DNA of 61,469 nt, from the NCBI RefSeq assembly GCF_900111905.1, contig NZ_FOKM01000026.1, positions 1 through 61,469 of the forward strand, in the 5' to 3' direction. The stretch comes from Rhizobium sp. NFR07. Its GTDB lineage: Bacteria > Pseudomonadota > Alphaproteobacteria > Rhizobiales > Rhizobiaceae. Shown here in pieces: positions 17,232 to 25,285 of the stretch (positions are counted from its first letter, which is position 1; every line of letters begins with the position of its first letter). The position numbers were made by a program, and so were the translations under genes. Below the pieces are notes generated by a model that did not search any database, was not told the DNA's origin, and saw only the letters and a program-made list of their open reading frames with translations.

Positions 17232-17921
17232 ATGATGAAGGCAATCGTTACCGGCGGGGCCGGGCTGATCGGGACCGGTATCTGCGAGGCGCTGTCTGCG
17301 AGAGGCTATGAGGTCGCGTCCTTCGATCTGACGGAAGCGGCACATCCGGTCGAGGGCGTGCGGCAGGTCGAATGCGATGTGTCCGACGAGGCCTCGGTTG
17401 AAATCGCGGTTGCCGAACTCAAGTGGGATCGGCTCGACCTGCTGGTCAACAATGCCGGTGCCACCGGCGGTGCGCTCGGTACGCCGATCCTCGACATGTC
17501 GCTGACCGACTGGCGCCGGGTGATCGACAGCCACCTGACCGGTGCCTTCCTGATGACGCGGGCGGTCGCGCCGCTGATGCGGGAAGGCGGCTCGATCGTC
17601 AACATGGCGTCGACCCGCGCCTTCATGTCGGAGCCGAACTCGGAAGCTTATGCCGCCTCCAAGGGCGGGCTGGTGGCTCTCACCCATGCGCTTGCCGTCA
17701 GCCTCGGGCCGAAAATCCGGGTCAACGCGATCGCGCCGGGCTGGATCACCAACGAGACGAAGCTCAGCCATGAGGACGAGACGCAGCATCCCGCCGGTCG
17801 CGTCGGCCGGCCTAAGGATATTGCCGATGCGGTGCTCTATCTCGCCGGTGCAGGTTTCGTGACGGGGCAGACGCTTTCGGTCGATGGCGGCATGACGAAG
17901 AAGATGATCTACGCCGAATAG
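17232..17921 (+). CDS. short-chain dehydrogenase/reductase
   Basis: 229 residues, a classical SDR. The cofactor motif is TGGAGLIGTG (about 7-16), an acidic residue after beta-2 (FDLTEA) favours NAD, and NNAG is near 76-79. The catalytic Ser is in IVNMASTRAF and Tyr/Lys in YAASK (about 139-143). NAIAPGWI and the C-terminal TGQTLSVDGGM are also typical. AGGAGCAGGTC precedes the ATG. It probably shares a transcript with hemH. Its 3' end overlaps the convergent monooxygenase gene by 13 bases. Confidence 0.9.
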   Translation: MMKAIVTGGAGLIGTGICEALSARGYEVASFDLTEAAHPVEGVRQVECDVSDEASVEIAVAELKWDRLDLLVNNAGATGGALGTPILDMSLTDWRRVIDSHLTGAFLMTRAVAPLMREGGSIVNMASTRAFMSEPNSEAYAASKGGLVALTHALAVSLGPKIRVNAIAPGWITNETKLSHEDETQHPAGRVGRPKDIADAVLYLAGAGFVTGQTLSVDGGMTKKMIYAE

Positions 17922-19471
17922 ACGGCATTTTCTGCTGCCGGCAGATTGATGCCGTGATCTTCGAAATAGCGCTCAAGCGCTTCGGTTGAGGCTCCGTGAA
18001 AGGCAGCCGCTACATAGCTGTCGGGCCGCAGCAGATAGACGGCATCGCGGGCGAGGCCGGCATCCTCGCAGGCCGGTTGCCAGGGGAAGACCTGCAATGG
18101 GATCGCGTTCCTGCTGCACCAGTCCTCCACCGCATATCCGGCGTAGCCGTAGACTTGCACCTGCCAGCAGAGCTTGGTGAACTCGTCGTAGTTCGAGCGA
18201 CCGTTGCCCGTATCCAGCCAGGGCAGGCGATCGCCGCCATGGACCTGACCGGCCTCGCCGACGCTCAGATAGCCGTCACGGTAGTTGATCATGATCTGGG
18301 AGACGGTGCGGAACATGAATTCGCGCACCGGCTCCAGTCTGCTCGCCGCCGGCATGACGAGCGGGACGAGTTTCGTGCGAACGAATTGCGCGATACGACC
18401 ATCCGACGTGGCAAGGCTGAAGGCCTGGTCGGTGGTGCGGACCAGCTTGCGGGCGAAGGCGATGCGCTCTTCCTCGAAGGACGACAGCAGCCGCTCGACT
18501 GCCTGAATGTCGCGGACGCTGCCGGACAGGATGGCCTTCAGCTTCCAGGCGAGGTTGATGGCATCGCCGATGCCGGTATTCATTCCCTGGCCGCCGGCGG
18601 GGCTGTGGATATGCGCGGCATCGCCAAGAATCAAGGCGCGTCCCCTGCGGAACTGTTCGGCCACCCGGTGATGGACGCGGTAGGTTGAGAACCAGTTGAC
18701 CGAAGTGACCTCGATACCGAGATGTTCGACTGCCTTGTCGTTCAGGTCCTCGAAACGCAGGCTGCCCGCTTCGGCATCGCTTTCCTCCACCGTGCCGATG
18801 AGACGTGCCCGTGTTCCTTGGTCGAGCGGAAAGACGGCGAGAAAATCCGCGCTATCGAGCGCGATGTTGAGTTCGCCGTTCATGGGCGGTCCGGATGCCT
18901 CGACATCGGCGACATAGAAGGTCTGCTCGTAGGTCCCGCCCGGAAAACCGAAGCCGAGGGATTTGCGCACGGCCGAGCTGGCACCATCGCAGCCGGCAAG
19001 GAAAGCTGTTTCGGATGTGGTTTGCCAACCGTCCGCCGTCTGGAGGCGCGCGACCACGCCGTCGGGCGTTTCCTCGAAGTCGATGAAGGTCGTGTTCCAT
19101 TCGACCGTCACGCCCATGGCTTCCAGCCGCGAGAGCAGAAGCGTCTCGTGTCGGTCCTGCGGATAGATATGCAGGAAAGGGTACGGCGTCAGACTCTCGC
19201 CGATATCGCCCAGCGATACCCGCGCTTGCTTTTCACCGCCGACCCAAACGTTGACGCCGGCAACGTGATGGCCTTCGGAAACGATGGCGTCGGCGAGATC
19301 CAGCTGGCCATAAAGTTCGAGCGTCCTGGCATGCACGGCAAGCGCACGTGATGCGGTGCCCGGGCCGGGCGCCTTCGAGACGACGCGGACAGAAACGCCC
19401 ATCTTCGTCAGCCACAGCGCCAGTACAAGGCCGGTCGGTCCAGCTCCCACGATCAGCACGTCACGACGCAT
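17909..19471 (-). CDS. FAD-dependent monooxygenase (PheA/TfdB/UbiH-type)
   Basis: 520 residues of the class A flavoprotein hydroxylase fold. The N-terminal FAD motif is VGAGPTGLVLALWLTKMG. The second FAD-binding motif is LILGDAAHIHSPAGGQGMN (about residues 286-304), and a middle-domain CDGASSAVRKSLG segment contributes to FAD and NAD(P)H binding. The C-terminal region (about 400-510) is the thioredoxin-like domain seen in PheA/TfdB phenol hydroxylases. It probably hydroxylates an aromatic compound in the cytoplasm; the substrate is unknown. GAGGAGGTAGGGTT precedes ATG. It stands alone and is convergent with the SDR gene. Confidence 0.9.
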   Translation of the reverse strand: MRRDVLIVGAGPTGLVLALWLTKMGVSVRVVSKAPGPGTASRALAVHARTLELYGQLDLADAIVSEGHHVAGVNVWVGGEKQARVSLGDIGESLTPYPFLHIYPQDRHETLLLSRLEAMGVTVEWNTTFIDFEETPDGVVARLQTADGWQTTSETAFLAGCDGASSAVRKSLGFGFPGGTYEQTFYVADVEASGPPMNGELNIALDSADFLAVFPLDQGTRARLIGTVEESDAEAGSLRFEDLNDKAVEHLGIEVTSVNWFSTYRVHHRVAEQFRRGRALILGDAAHIHSPAGGQGMNTGIGDAINLAWKLKAILSGSVRDIQAVERLLSSFEEERIAFARKLVRTTDQAFSLATSDGRIAQFVRTKLVPLVMPAASRLEPVREFMFRTVSQIMINYRDGYLSVGEAGQVHGGDRLPWLDTGNGRSNYDEFTKLCWQVQVYGYAGYAVEDWCSRNAIPLQVFPWQPACEDAGLARDAVYLLRPDSYVAAAFHGASTEALERYFEDHGINLPAAENAVYSA

Positions 19472-19551
19472 AACCCTACCTCCTCGATCCCGCTTTCGAA
19501 TCTAGGGCCGAAGGCGAAAAGGCAAAGGGATATGGTCGTTGCCGCCCGCGA

Positions 19552-20286
19552 TCAGACGCCGCGCTTGTTGCCCCAAAGCAGGACGTGGAGCTGCGGCAGG
19601 ACCGTGGCGGAGAACCAGCGGTCGCCGGTCACCTTGTCGACCAGCCACAACATGCGGTCCATGATGCCGTCGAGATCGATACGGGCGTCATCGTCATCAG
19701 GCGGCGGAGGCGTGTGATTGCCGGGCTGGAGGTAGACGGGCAATTCCGGATAGCGCCGCGACGCCGCTCTTGCGAAATCATAGTCGGCATCGTCGAAGAC
19801 GACGAATTTGAGGGCGATGCGCGGCGCTTTTCCAGCCGCTGCAAGACAGTCCGTGACGGCGTCCCAGTTGGTCTCCATGCCGCTCGATGGTGGTTTCGGC
19901 GAGAGGACGAGCACGTCGAGATCGGCAAACCAGTCGCGCGCCACGCTCCCTTGCGTCTCTATGGCGAAGCGGTAGCCGTCGTTCTTGCCGCGCCGGATCA
20001 GCGGCTTGAGCGGCTGGATGGCAGGGTTGCCGCCGGACAGAGAGACCATCAGCGGTGTGTCGCCGGAAAGACGGCGGACTTCCTTCCAGATCGTCTCGGC
20101 ATCCATCGGCGTCCAGTCATGGCGATAGGCGCTGTCGACGGCGTGCAGCGTATCGCACCAGGAACAGCGATAGTCGCAGCCGCCGGTACGCACGAAGACC
20201 GTCGGCTGGCCGATCAGCATGCCTTCGCCCTGGATGGTCGGGCCGAAGATCTCGCTGATGCGGATCGTCTCAACAGAGCCGGTCAT
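19552..20286 (-). CDS. queE: 7-carboxy-7-deazaguanine synthase (radical SAM)
   Basis: 244 residues. It converts 6-carboxytetrahydropterin to 7-carboxy-7-deazaguanine. The radical-SAM cluster motif is CDYRCSWCD (C-x3-C-x2-C, about residues 37-45), preceded by EIFGPTIQGEG, which is typical of QueE, and VFVRTGGCDYRC. MVSLSGGNPAIQPL and ETQG further support it. The start ATG overlaps the queD stop by four bases (ATGA). The QueE iron-sulfur enzyme is the last gene of the queCDE operon. Much longer upstream extensions of this frame run through queD and are not coding. Confidence 0.94.
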   Translation of the reverse strand: MTGSVETIRISEIFGPTIQGEGMLIGQPTVFVRTGGCDYRCSWCDTLHAVDSAYRHDWTPMDAETIWKEVRRLSGDTPLMVSLSGGNPAIQPLKPLIRRGKNDGYRFAIETQGSVARDWFADLDVLVLSPKPPSSGMETNWDAVTDCLAAAGKAPRIALKFVVFDDADYDFARAASRRYPELPVYLQPGNHTPPPPDDDDARIDLDGIMDRMLWLVDKVTGDRWFSATVLPQLHVLLWGNKRGV

Positions 20287-20639
20287 GGCCGGTACTCGGC
20301 CCAGGTTTTCGGCGTTTCGCTGACGCGGACGGCCGTGGTTTCCGGCAGGCGGGTCTTGCACCAGTCGTAAAAATGCTTCGCCAGATATTCCGACGTCACC
20401 CGGTCGTGGCCGAGCACATCGTTCAGGTGGCGATGGTCGAACTCGTCGTCGATATAACGCTTGAGAGGCGCCAGTTCGTGATAGTCGCGCACGAAGCCGT
20501 CGTCGTTCAAGTCGGCGGAGGCCAGCTCGACGACGACGATATAGTTGTGGCCGTGCAGGCGGGCGCATTGGTGATCGGCCGGCAGGTGCGAGAGCTGGTG
20601 CGAGGCGGAGAAATGAAATTCCTTGGTGATCCGGTACAT
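20283..20639 (-). CDS. queD: 6-carboxytetrahydropterin synthase
   Basis: 118 residues of the T-fold (PTPS) family. It makes 6-carboxy-5,6,7,8-tetrahydropterin from dihydroneopterin triphosphate in the preQ0 route. Zinc-binding histidines appear in FHFSASHQL (His near 14) and LHGHNYIV (His near 29 and 31); the catalytic Cys is in DHQCARLHGH. The Asp-His pair FDHRHLND is also present. The start overlaps the queC stop by one base and its end overlaps the queE start by four, so the three genes are tightly coupled. Confidence 0.93.
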   Translation of the reverse strand: MYRITKEFHFSASHQLSHLPADHQCARLHGHNYIVVVELASADLNDDGFVRDYHELAPLKRYIDDEFDHRHLNDVLGHDRVTSEYLAKHFYDWCKTRLPETTAVRVSETPKTWAEYRP

Positions 20640-21349
20640 CAGCGGATCTCTTCGGCCCTGAAGCCTTCGGTCGCCGCCTTCCAAAAATCCGGATCCTCGT
20701 AGTCGGTAGGGTCCTCGACGCCCGCGAGGTGGAAAGCCTCGCGGCGCTCGACGCAGGTGCCGCAGCGGCCGCAATGCCTGTCGCCGCCCTTGTAGCAGGA
20801 CCATGTCTCGATGAAGGGCGTGCCGGTGCGCGCGCCATCGGTGACGATGTCGGCCTTGGAGCCGGTCACGTAAGGTGCCAGCAGTTTCACCGAGGCGTAA
20901 CCGTCCAGCGCATGGCGCTGCATCGTGTCGAAGGCGTCGATGAAACCCGGTCGGCAATCGGGATAGATGAAGTGGTCGCCGCCATGGACGGCGATGGCGA
21001 CCGCATCCGCCTGTTTTGCTGCTGCTACGCCGAAGGCAACGGTCAGCATGATCGCGTTACGGTTCGGCACCACGGTGATGCGCATCGTATCTTCGGCGTA
21101 ATGGCCGTCGGGAACGTCGACATTATCGGTCAGAGCGGAGCCGGTAAGCTGGCTGCCGATGGCGCGCATGTCGATGATCTGGTGGAATACGCCGAGGCGT
21201 TTTGCAGCAGCGGCGGCAAATTCCAGTTCCTTCCTGTGGCGCTGGCCATAATCGAAGGAAATGAGGCCCATGAGCTCGCCCTTGGCGGCGATGTTATGGG
21301 CAAGCGAAACGGAATCCAGTCCGCCGGAGCAGACGACGATAGTCTTCAT
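20639..21349 (-). CDS. queC: 7-cyano-7-deazaguanine synthase
   Basis: 236 residues. It converts 7-carboxy-7-deazaguanine, ammonia and ATP to preQ0. The PP-loop SGGLDS (about 8-13) binds ATP, and FDYGQRH and NRNAIM are family segments. The zinc site is formed by WSCYKGGDRHCGRCGTC (about 190-206). It is the first gene of queC-queD-queE. Its ribosome-binding region AAGGACCCTGACC lies inside the 3' part of a preQ1-I riboswitch, so translation should fall when preQ1 is abundant. Confidence 0.95.
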   Translation of the reverse strand: MKTIVVCSGGLDSVSLAHNIAAKGELMGLISFDYGQRHRKELEFAAAAAKRLGVFHQIIDMRAIGSQLTGSALTDNVDVPDGHYAEDTMRITVVPNRNAIMLTVAFGVAAAKQADAVAIAVHGGDHFIYPDCRPGFIDAFDTMQRHALDGYASVKLLAPYVTGSKADIVTDGARTGTPFIETWSCYKGGDRHCGRCGTCVERREAFHLAGVEDPTDYEDPDFWKAATEGFRAEEIR

Positions 21350-21356
21350 GGTCAGG

Positions 21357-21390
21357 GTCCTTGTTTTGTCCGGGTAGGCTGCGACCGGTC
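21357..21390 (-). promoter_or_regulatory. preQ1-I riboswitch upstream of queC
   Basis: Read on the minus strand the leader contains CCGGTCGCAGCCTACCCGG followed directly by ACAAAACAAGGA. CCGG / CCGG forms stem P1, GGTCGCAG is the conserved loop that contacts the ligand, and the A-rich strand with AAGG forms the pseudoknot that covers the Shine-Dalgarno sequence. The order and core bases match the well-studied Thermoanaerobacter tengcongensis preQ1 riboswitch, with GGTCGCAG and ACAAAACAAGG identical as I recall that sequence. It ends eight bases before the queC ATG, so control of translation initiation is expected. Confidence 0.88.
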
Positions 21391-21492
21391 TTCGTGTGGC
21401 TCTTTAGAACGTTAGCCTGCGTTTGTGAATGCTTGACCTGAACTTCCTCCGCCACACATATGGCAGCGACATCGTCATGGGGGATTTATTCT

Positions 21493-22524
21493 ATGGATAT
21501 TGGTGGGTTTGATATTTTCGTGATCGTGGTGGTGATCCTTGCGATCATGCTGCTCTTCGCCTTGGTGAAGACGGTACCGCAGGGATATGCCTACACGGTC
21601 GAGCGTTTCGGCAAATATACGCGTACGCTGCAGCCGGGCCTCAACATCCTGACACCGTTCATCGAGCGCATCGGCTCTAAAATGAACGTGATGGAGCAGG
21701 TGCTCGACATTCCGACGCAGGAAGTGATCACCAAGGACAATGCCAGCGTCGCAGCAGATGCGGTGGCCTTCTACCAAGTGTTGAACCCTGCCCAGGCGGC
21801 CTATCAGATCGCCAACCTGGAAAACGCCATCCAGAACCTGACCATGACCAATATCCGTTCGGTCATGGGCTCGATGGATCTCGACGAGCTCTTGTCCAAC
21901 CGTGACGTCATCAACGAGCGCCTGCTGCGCGTGGTCGATGAAGCCGTCCATCCGTGGGGCATCAAGGTGACCCGCATCGAGATCAAGGACATCCAGCCGC
22001 CGAAGGACCTGGTTGAATCCATGGCCCGGCAGATGAAGGCCGAGCGCGAGAAGCGCGCGCTGGTGCTGGAGGCCGAAGGTGCCCGCAACGCGCAGATCCT
22101 GCGTGCCGAGGGCGCAAAGCAGGCGGCCGTTCTGCAGGCCGAGGGTGAGCGCGAGGCGGCGTTCCGCGAGGCGGAAGCGCGCGAGCGTCTGGCCGAAGCG
22201 GAAGCGAAAGCGACGCAGGCCGTGTCCGAGGCGATCGCGGCCGGCGACGTGCAGGCGATCAACTATTTCGTGGCGCAGAAATATACCGAGGCGCTGGTCG
22301 AGATCGGCAAGGCCAACAATTCCAAGGTCGTGCTGATGCCGCTCGAAGCCTCGTCGCTGATCGGTTCGCTTAGTGGCATCGGGGCGATCGCCAAGGAAGT
22401 GTTCGGCGACGGCAATGGCCCGGCGCCCTCTGCTCCACGCCCGCAGCCCCCGCGTCCGGCCCGCAGCACGCCGACGGTAACCGCCGTCGTGCCGCCATTC
22501 ACGCCGCCGACCTCCGAGAGATAA
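21493..22524 (+). CDS. SPFH/band 7 membrane protein (QmcA/stomatin-like)
   Basis: 343 residues from ATG at 21493, after a GGGGGAT ribosome site. One N-terminal membrane segment (FDIFVIVVVILAIMLLFALV, about 6-25) anchors the protein. It is followed by the band 7 domain (about 30-200, with TVERFGKYTRTLQPGLN and VTRIEIKDIQPP). A long Glu/Ala-rich coiled coil (about 180-250, with repeats such as AEGARNAQILRAEGAKQAA) leads to a Pro-rich tail. Such proteins form large membrane rings with NfeD partners and modulate membrane domains or FtsH-type proteolysis. It lies four bases before the nfeD gene. Confidence 0.9.
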   Translation: MDIGGFDIFVIVVVILAIMLLFALVKTVPQGYAYTVERFGKYTRTLQPGLNILTPFIERIGSKMNVMEQVLDIPTQEVITKDNASVAADAVAFYQVLNPAQAAYQIANLENAIQNLTMTNIRSVMGSMDLDELLSNRDVINERLLRVVDEAVHPWGIKVTRIEIKDIQPPKDLVESMARQMKAEREKRALVLEAEGARNAQILRAEGAKQAAVLQAEGEREAAFREAEARERLAEAEAKATQAVSEAIAAGDVQAINYFVAQKYTEALVEIGKANNSKVVLMPLEASSLIGSLSGIGAIAKEVFGDGNGPAPSAPRPQPPRPARSTPTVTAVVPPFTPPTSER

Positions 22525-22528
22525 GGCG

Positions 22529-22993
22529 ATGGTGATCGAACTCTGGAACAGCCTCGGGGCATGGAGCTGGTGGATCGTCGGCATCGTGCTTCTGGTGCTG
22601 GAACTGCTGGTGCCCGGCGTCTTCCTGATCTGGATCGGCGCTGCCGCGGTCGTGGTGGGCGCGTTGTCGCTCGCGCTCTGGGATTCGGCCTTCTGGGGCT
22701 GGCATGTGCAGCTTCTGCTGTTTGCCGTGCTGTCCGTTCTCTTCGCCGTCGTCGGTCGCCGGATCTACAATGGCAAGGGCAGCAGGACCGACGAACCGAC
22801 ACTCAACCGCCGTGGCGAGAGCCTGATCGGACGGACGGCGACTTTGTCCGAGCCGATCCTCGAAGGCCGCGGACGCATCAAGCTCGACGATACGATGTGG
22901 TCAGTCATGGGGCCGGACCTGCCGGTCGGCTCGCGCGTGCGGGTGATCGCGTCCAGCGGGCGGGACCTGACGGTGGAGCCGGTGATCAGGTAA
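22529..22993 (+). CDS. NfeD-family membrane protein
   Basis: 154 residues. Two or three membrane segments (about 15-36, 38-53 and 61-77) precede a C-terminal OB-fold domain (about 85-154, with LIGRTATLSEPILEGRGRIKLDDTMW). This is the short NfeD form that pairs with SPFH proteins. The start is four bases after the SPFH stop, so the two form a coupled operon. The operon ends at the palindromic repeat and terminator downstream. Confidence 0.9.
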   Translation: MVIELWNSLGAWSWWIVGIVLLVLELLVPGVFLIWIGAAAVVVGALSLALWDSAFWGWHVQLLLFAVLSVLFAVVGRRIYNGKGSRTDEPTLNRRGESLIGRTATLSEPILEGRGRIKLDDTMWSVMGPDLPVGSRVRVIASSGRDLTVEPVIR

Positions 22994-23001
22994 GTCTTGC
23001 T

Positions 23002-23120
23002 CCCCTCATTCCTGTGCTTGTCACAAGAATCCAGCCACGCGAAGTCTTTCGCGTTAAAGGACTCTCCAGCGTCGCAGACGCGACGCTGCTGGATCCCTGT
23101 GACAAGCACAGGGATGAGGG
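23002..23120. repeat. palindromic intergenic repeat (RIME-like)
   Basis: Outer arms of about 33 bases pair almost completely: CCCTCATTCCTGTGCTTGTC at the left against the complement of GACAAGCACAGGGATGAGGG at the right, continuing inward to CCAGC / GCTGG. Between the arms lie two further perfect hairpins, CGCGAA / TTCGCG and AGCGTCGC / GCGACGCT. The transcript would fold into a cloverleaf-like structure. Mosaic palindromic elements of this kind (RIME) are scattered through Rhizobium genomes; the family name is given from general resemblance. Confidence 0.72.
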
Positions 23121-23179
23121 AGTCCTAGGCTGACCGGGATGCCCGGAACAAGGTGCCACCTCGTTGCTACCATTCAACG

Positions 23180-23206
23180 AAACGGCCGGGTCTCCCCGGC
23201 CGTTTG
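23180..23206. terminator. bidirectional terminator between nfeD and pepF
   Basis: AAACGGCCGGG and CCCGGCCGTTT pair perfectly around TCTC. It has T-rich sequence on the right for the plus strand and the complement of an A-run on the left for the minus strand. It lies between convergent genes and can serve both. Confidence 0.82.
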
Positions 23207-23219
23207 TCGTTTCAGGCCC

Positions 23220-25094
23220 TCAGCCGAGTTCCTTGTCCAGCGCCTCAAGCTCATCGATCAGGCCCTCGATCATCGACAGGCCCTTTGACCAGAAGGTGGG
23301 GTCGGTGGCGTCGAGGCCGAAGGGTTTCAGGAGTTCCGAATGGTGCTTGGTGCCGCCGGCCTTGAGCAGCTCGAAATACTTGTCCTGGAAGCCCGGAGCG
23401 GCGTTCTGGTAGACCGCGTAGAGCGAGTTCACCAGGCAATCGCCGAAGGCATAGGCGTAGACATAGAAGGGCGAGTGGATGAAGTGGGGGATATAGGTCC
23501 ACCATGTCTCGTAGCCTTCCGAGATCCTGATCGCCGGGCCGAGGCTCTCGTTCTGAACCGACAGCCATAGTTCGCCGATCTGTTCCGCCGTCAGTTCGCC
23601 GTGCTTGCGGGCCGTGTGGAGCTTGCGCTCGAACTGGTAGAAGGCGATCTGGCGCACGACCGTGTTGATCATGTCCTCGACCTTCTGGGCGAGCATCGCC
23701 TTGCGTTCGCGCCTGTCGGTCGTCTTTTCCAGAAGCGCGCGGAAGGTCAGCATCTCGCCAAAGACTGATGCGGTTTCCGCCAGTGTCAGAGGCGTCTGGC
23801 ACATCAGCGCGCCTTGCTCGCCGGCCAGCACCTGATGCACGCCGTGGCCGAGCTCGTGGGCGAGCGTCATCACGTCGCGCGGCTTACCGAGATAGTTGAC
23901 CAGGACATAGGGATGGGCGGACGGCACGGTCGGATGGGCGAAGGCGCCCGGCGCCTTGCCGGGACGGGCAGGGGCATCGATCCATTCCTCATCGAAAAAG
24001 CGGCCGGCGATGTCAGCCATCTCGGGGGCGAAGGCGCCATAGGCGGAAAGGACGGTGTCCTTGGCGGTGGTCCACGGGATCAGCGCCTTCGGTGTTTCCG
24101 GCAGCGGGGCGTTACGGTCCCAGTAGTTCATCTGGTCCATGCCGAGCCATTTCGCCTTCATCGCATAGTAGCGGTGGGAGAGGCGCGGATAGGCCTGCTG
24201 CACAGCCTCGGCCAACGCATCGACCACCTCGCGCTCGACGCGGTTCGCCAGATGGCGGCTGTCGGCGATGTCTTCGAAGCCGCGCCAGCGGTCGGAGATT
24301 TCCTTGTCCTTGGCAAGCGTGTTGGTGATCAGCGTGAAGACGCGCAGGTTCTCGCCGAAGGTCTTCGAGAGGGCGGCGGCAGCCTTGGCGCGCACGGCCG
24401 GATCGGCTTCCTGCAGCATGTTGAGGGTGACTTCCAGCGGCCGCTTCTCGCCATCGATGTCGAAGCGCAGCTCGGCCATGGTCTCGTCGAACAGGCGGTT
24501 GAGGGCGGCGGCCGAGGTCATCGACTTTTCGAGGAAGAGTTGTTCCAGCTTGTCGTCCAGCTGGAAGGGCTTGTCCTTGCGGAGGTCGACGATCCAGGGG
24601 CGATAGTGGTCGGCGGCCGGATCGCGATCCATGCAGGCGTCCATGACCGTGTCGTCGATGCGATTCAGCTCGAGTGCGAAGAACAGGAGATGAGCAGACA
24701 TGTCCGTCAGCTTCGCCTGGACGTCGCCATAGAACTTGCCGTTGGCCGGATTGGACGTGTCGGAGAAATAGGTGAGGCCGGCAAAGGAGCCGATCTTGCC
24801 GAGCAGGTCGTCCAGCGCCTCGTATTCCTTCAACGCCTCGCCGATGCCGCCGGTACCGGTCTTCGTCGCAGCTTCGGCAAGCTTGCCCTTCCACTTCGTT
24901 TCGAAGGCGAGCGCATCCGTCTCGCCTTTCTTCAGGTCGGCGGCGAAGGCGGGTGCATCCTTGGCGGCGTAGAGATCGGAGAGTTTCCAGACGGGCAGCG
25001 TGCCCAGAACGGGATCGTTTACAGGTTCGGAGGGCGCGACGCTCGCGGTGGCTGTGGCCATTGCGATGCGCGGCTGCGCGGGGCGGTTCAACAT
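23220..25094 (-). CDS. pepF: M3-family oligoendopeptidase F
   Basis: 624 residues from ATG at 25094 (AGGAAAGGA seven bases upstream). It is a cytoplasmic zinc metallopeptidase cleaving medium-length peptides. The zinc motif is HELGH in LAHELGHGVHQVLAG (about residues 414-428), with the downstream Glu in the TASVFGEM segment (about 446-453). Conserved C-terminal regions include EGYETWWTYIPHFIHSPFYV and YAFGDCLVNSLY. The length is normal for PepF. It is monocistronic and divergent from the sigma-54 regulator. Confidence 0.93.
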   Translation of the reverse strand: MLNRPAQPRIAMATATASVAPSEPVNDPVLGTLPVWKLSDLYAAKDAPAFAADLKKGETDALAFETKWKGKLAEAATKTGTGGIGEALKEYEALDDLLGKIGSFAGLTYFSDTSNPANGKFYGDVQAKLTDMSAHLLFFALELNRIDDTVMDACMDRDPAADHYRPWIVDLRKDKPFQLDDKLEQLFLEKSMTSAAALNRLFDETMAELRFDIDGEKRPLEVTLNMLQEADPAVRAKAAAALSKTFGENLRVFTLITNTLAKDKEISDRWRGFEDIADSRHLANRVEREVVDALAEAVQQAYPRLSHRYYAMKAKWLGMDQMNYWDRNAPLPETPKALIPWTTAKDTVLSAYGAFAPEMADIAGRFFDEEWIDAPARPGKAPGAFAHPTVPSAHPYVLVNYLGKPRDVMTLAHELGHGVHQVLAGEQGALMCQTPLTLAETASVFGEMLTFRALLEKTTDRRERKAMLAQKVEDMINTVVRQIAFYQFERKLHTARKHGELTAEQIGELWLSVQNESLGPAIRISEGYETWWTYIPHFIHSPFYVYAYAFGDCLVNSLYAVYQNAAPGFQDKYFELLKAGGTKHHSELLKPFGLDATDPTFWSKGLSMIEGLIDELEALDKELG

Positions 25095-25285
25095 GACTGG
25101 TCCTTTCCTGAAATCGATCAACGAGGGTTAGCATTTCGCATCCGTCGGCTCCAGACGTCCGCTTTTCGTTCAGACGGTTAAAATGTGAGCTTTTCTCAAA
25201 AGGGGATGTTCAAGCCTATCTGGCACAACCTTAGGCATAAGAGCCCAGAAAGGGCGCACGATGAACGTTGCCGGGAGCCGAAAGC

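Noticed and set aside
19552..20838. 428-codon frame containing QueE
   Set aside because: Only the part from 20286 is coding; the rest overlaps queD and queC in another frame. The QueE start is fixed by the ATGA overlap.
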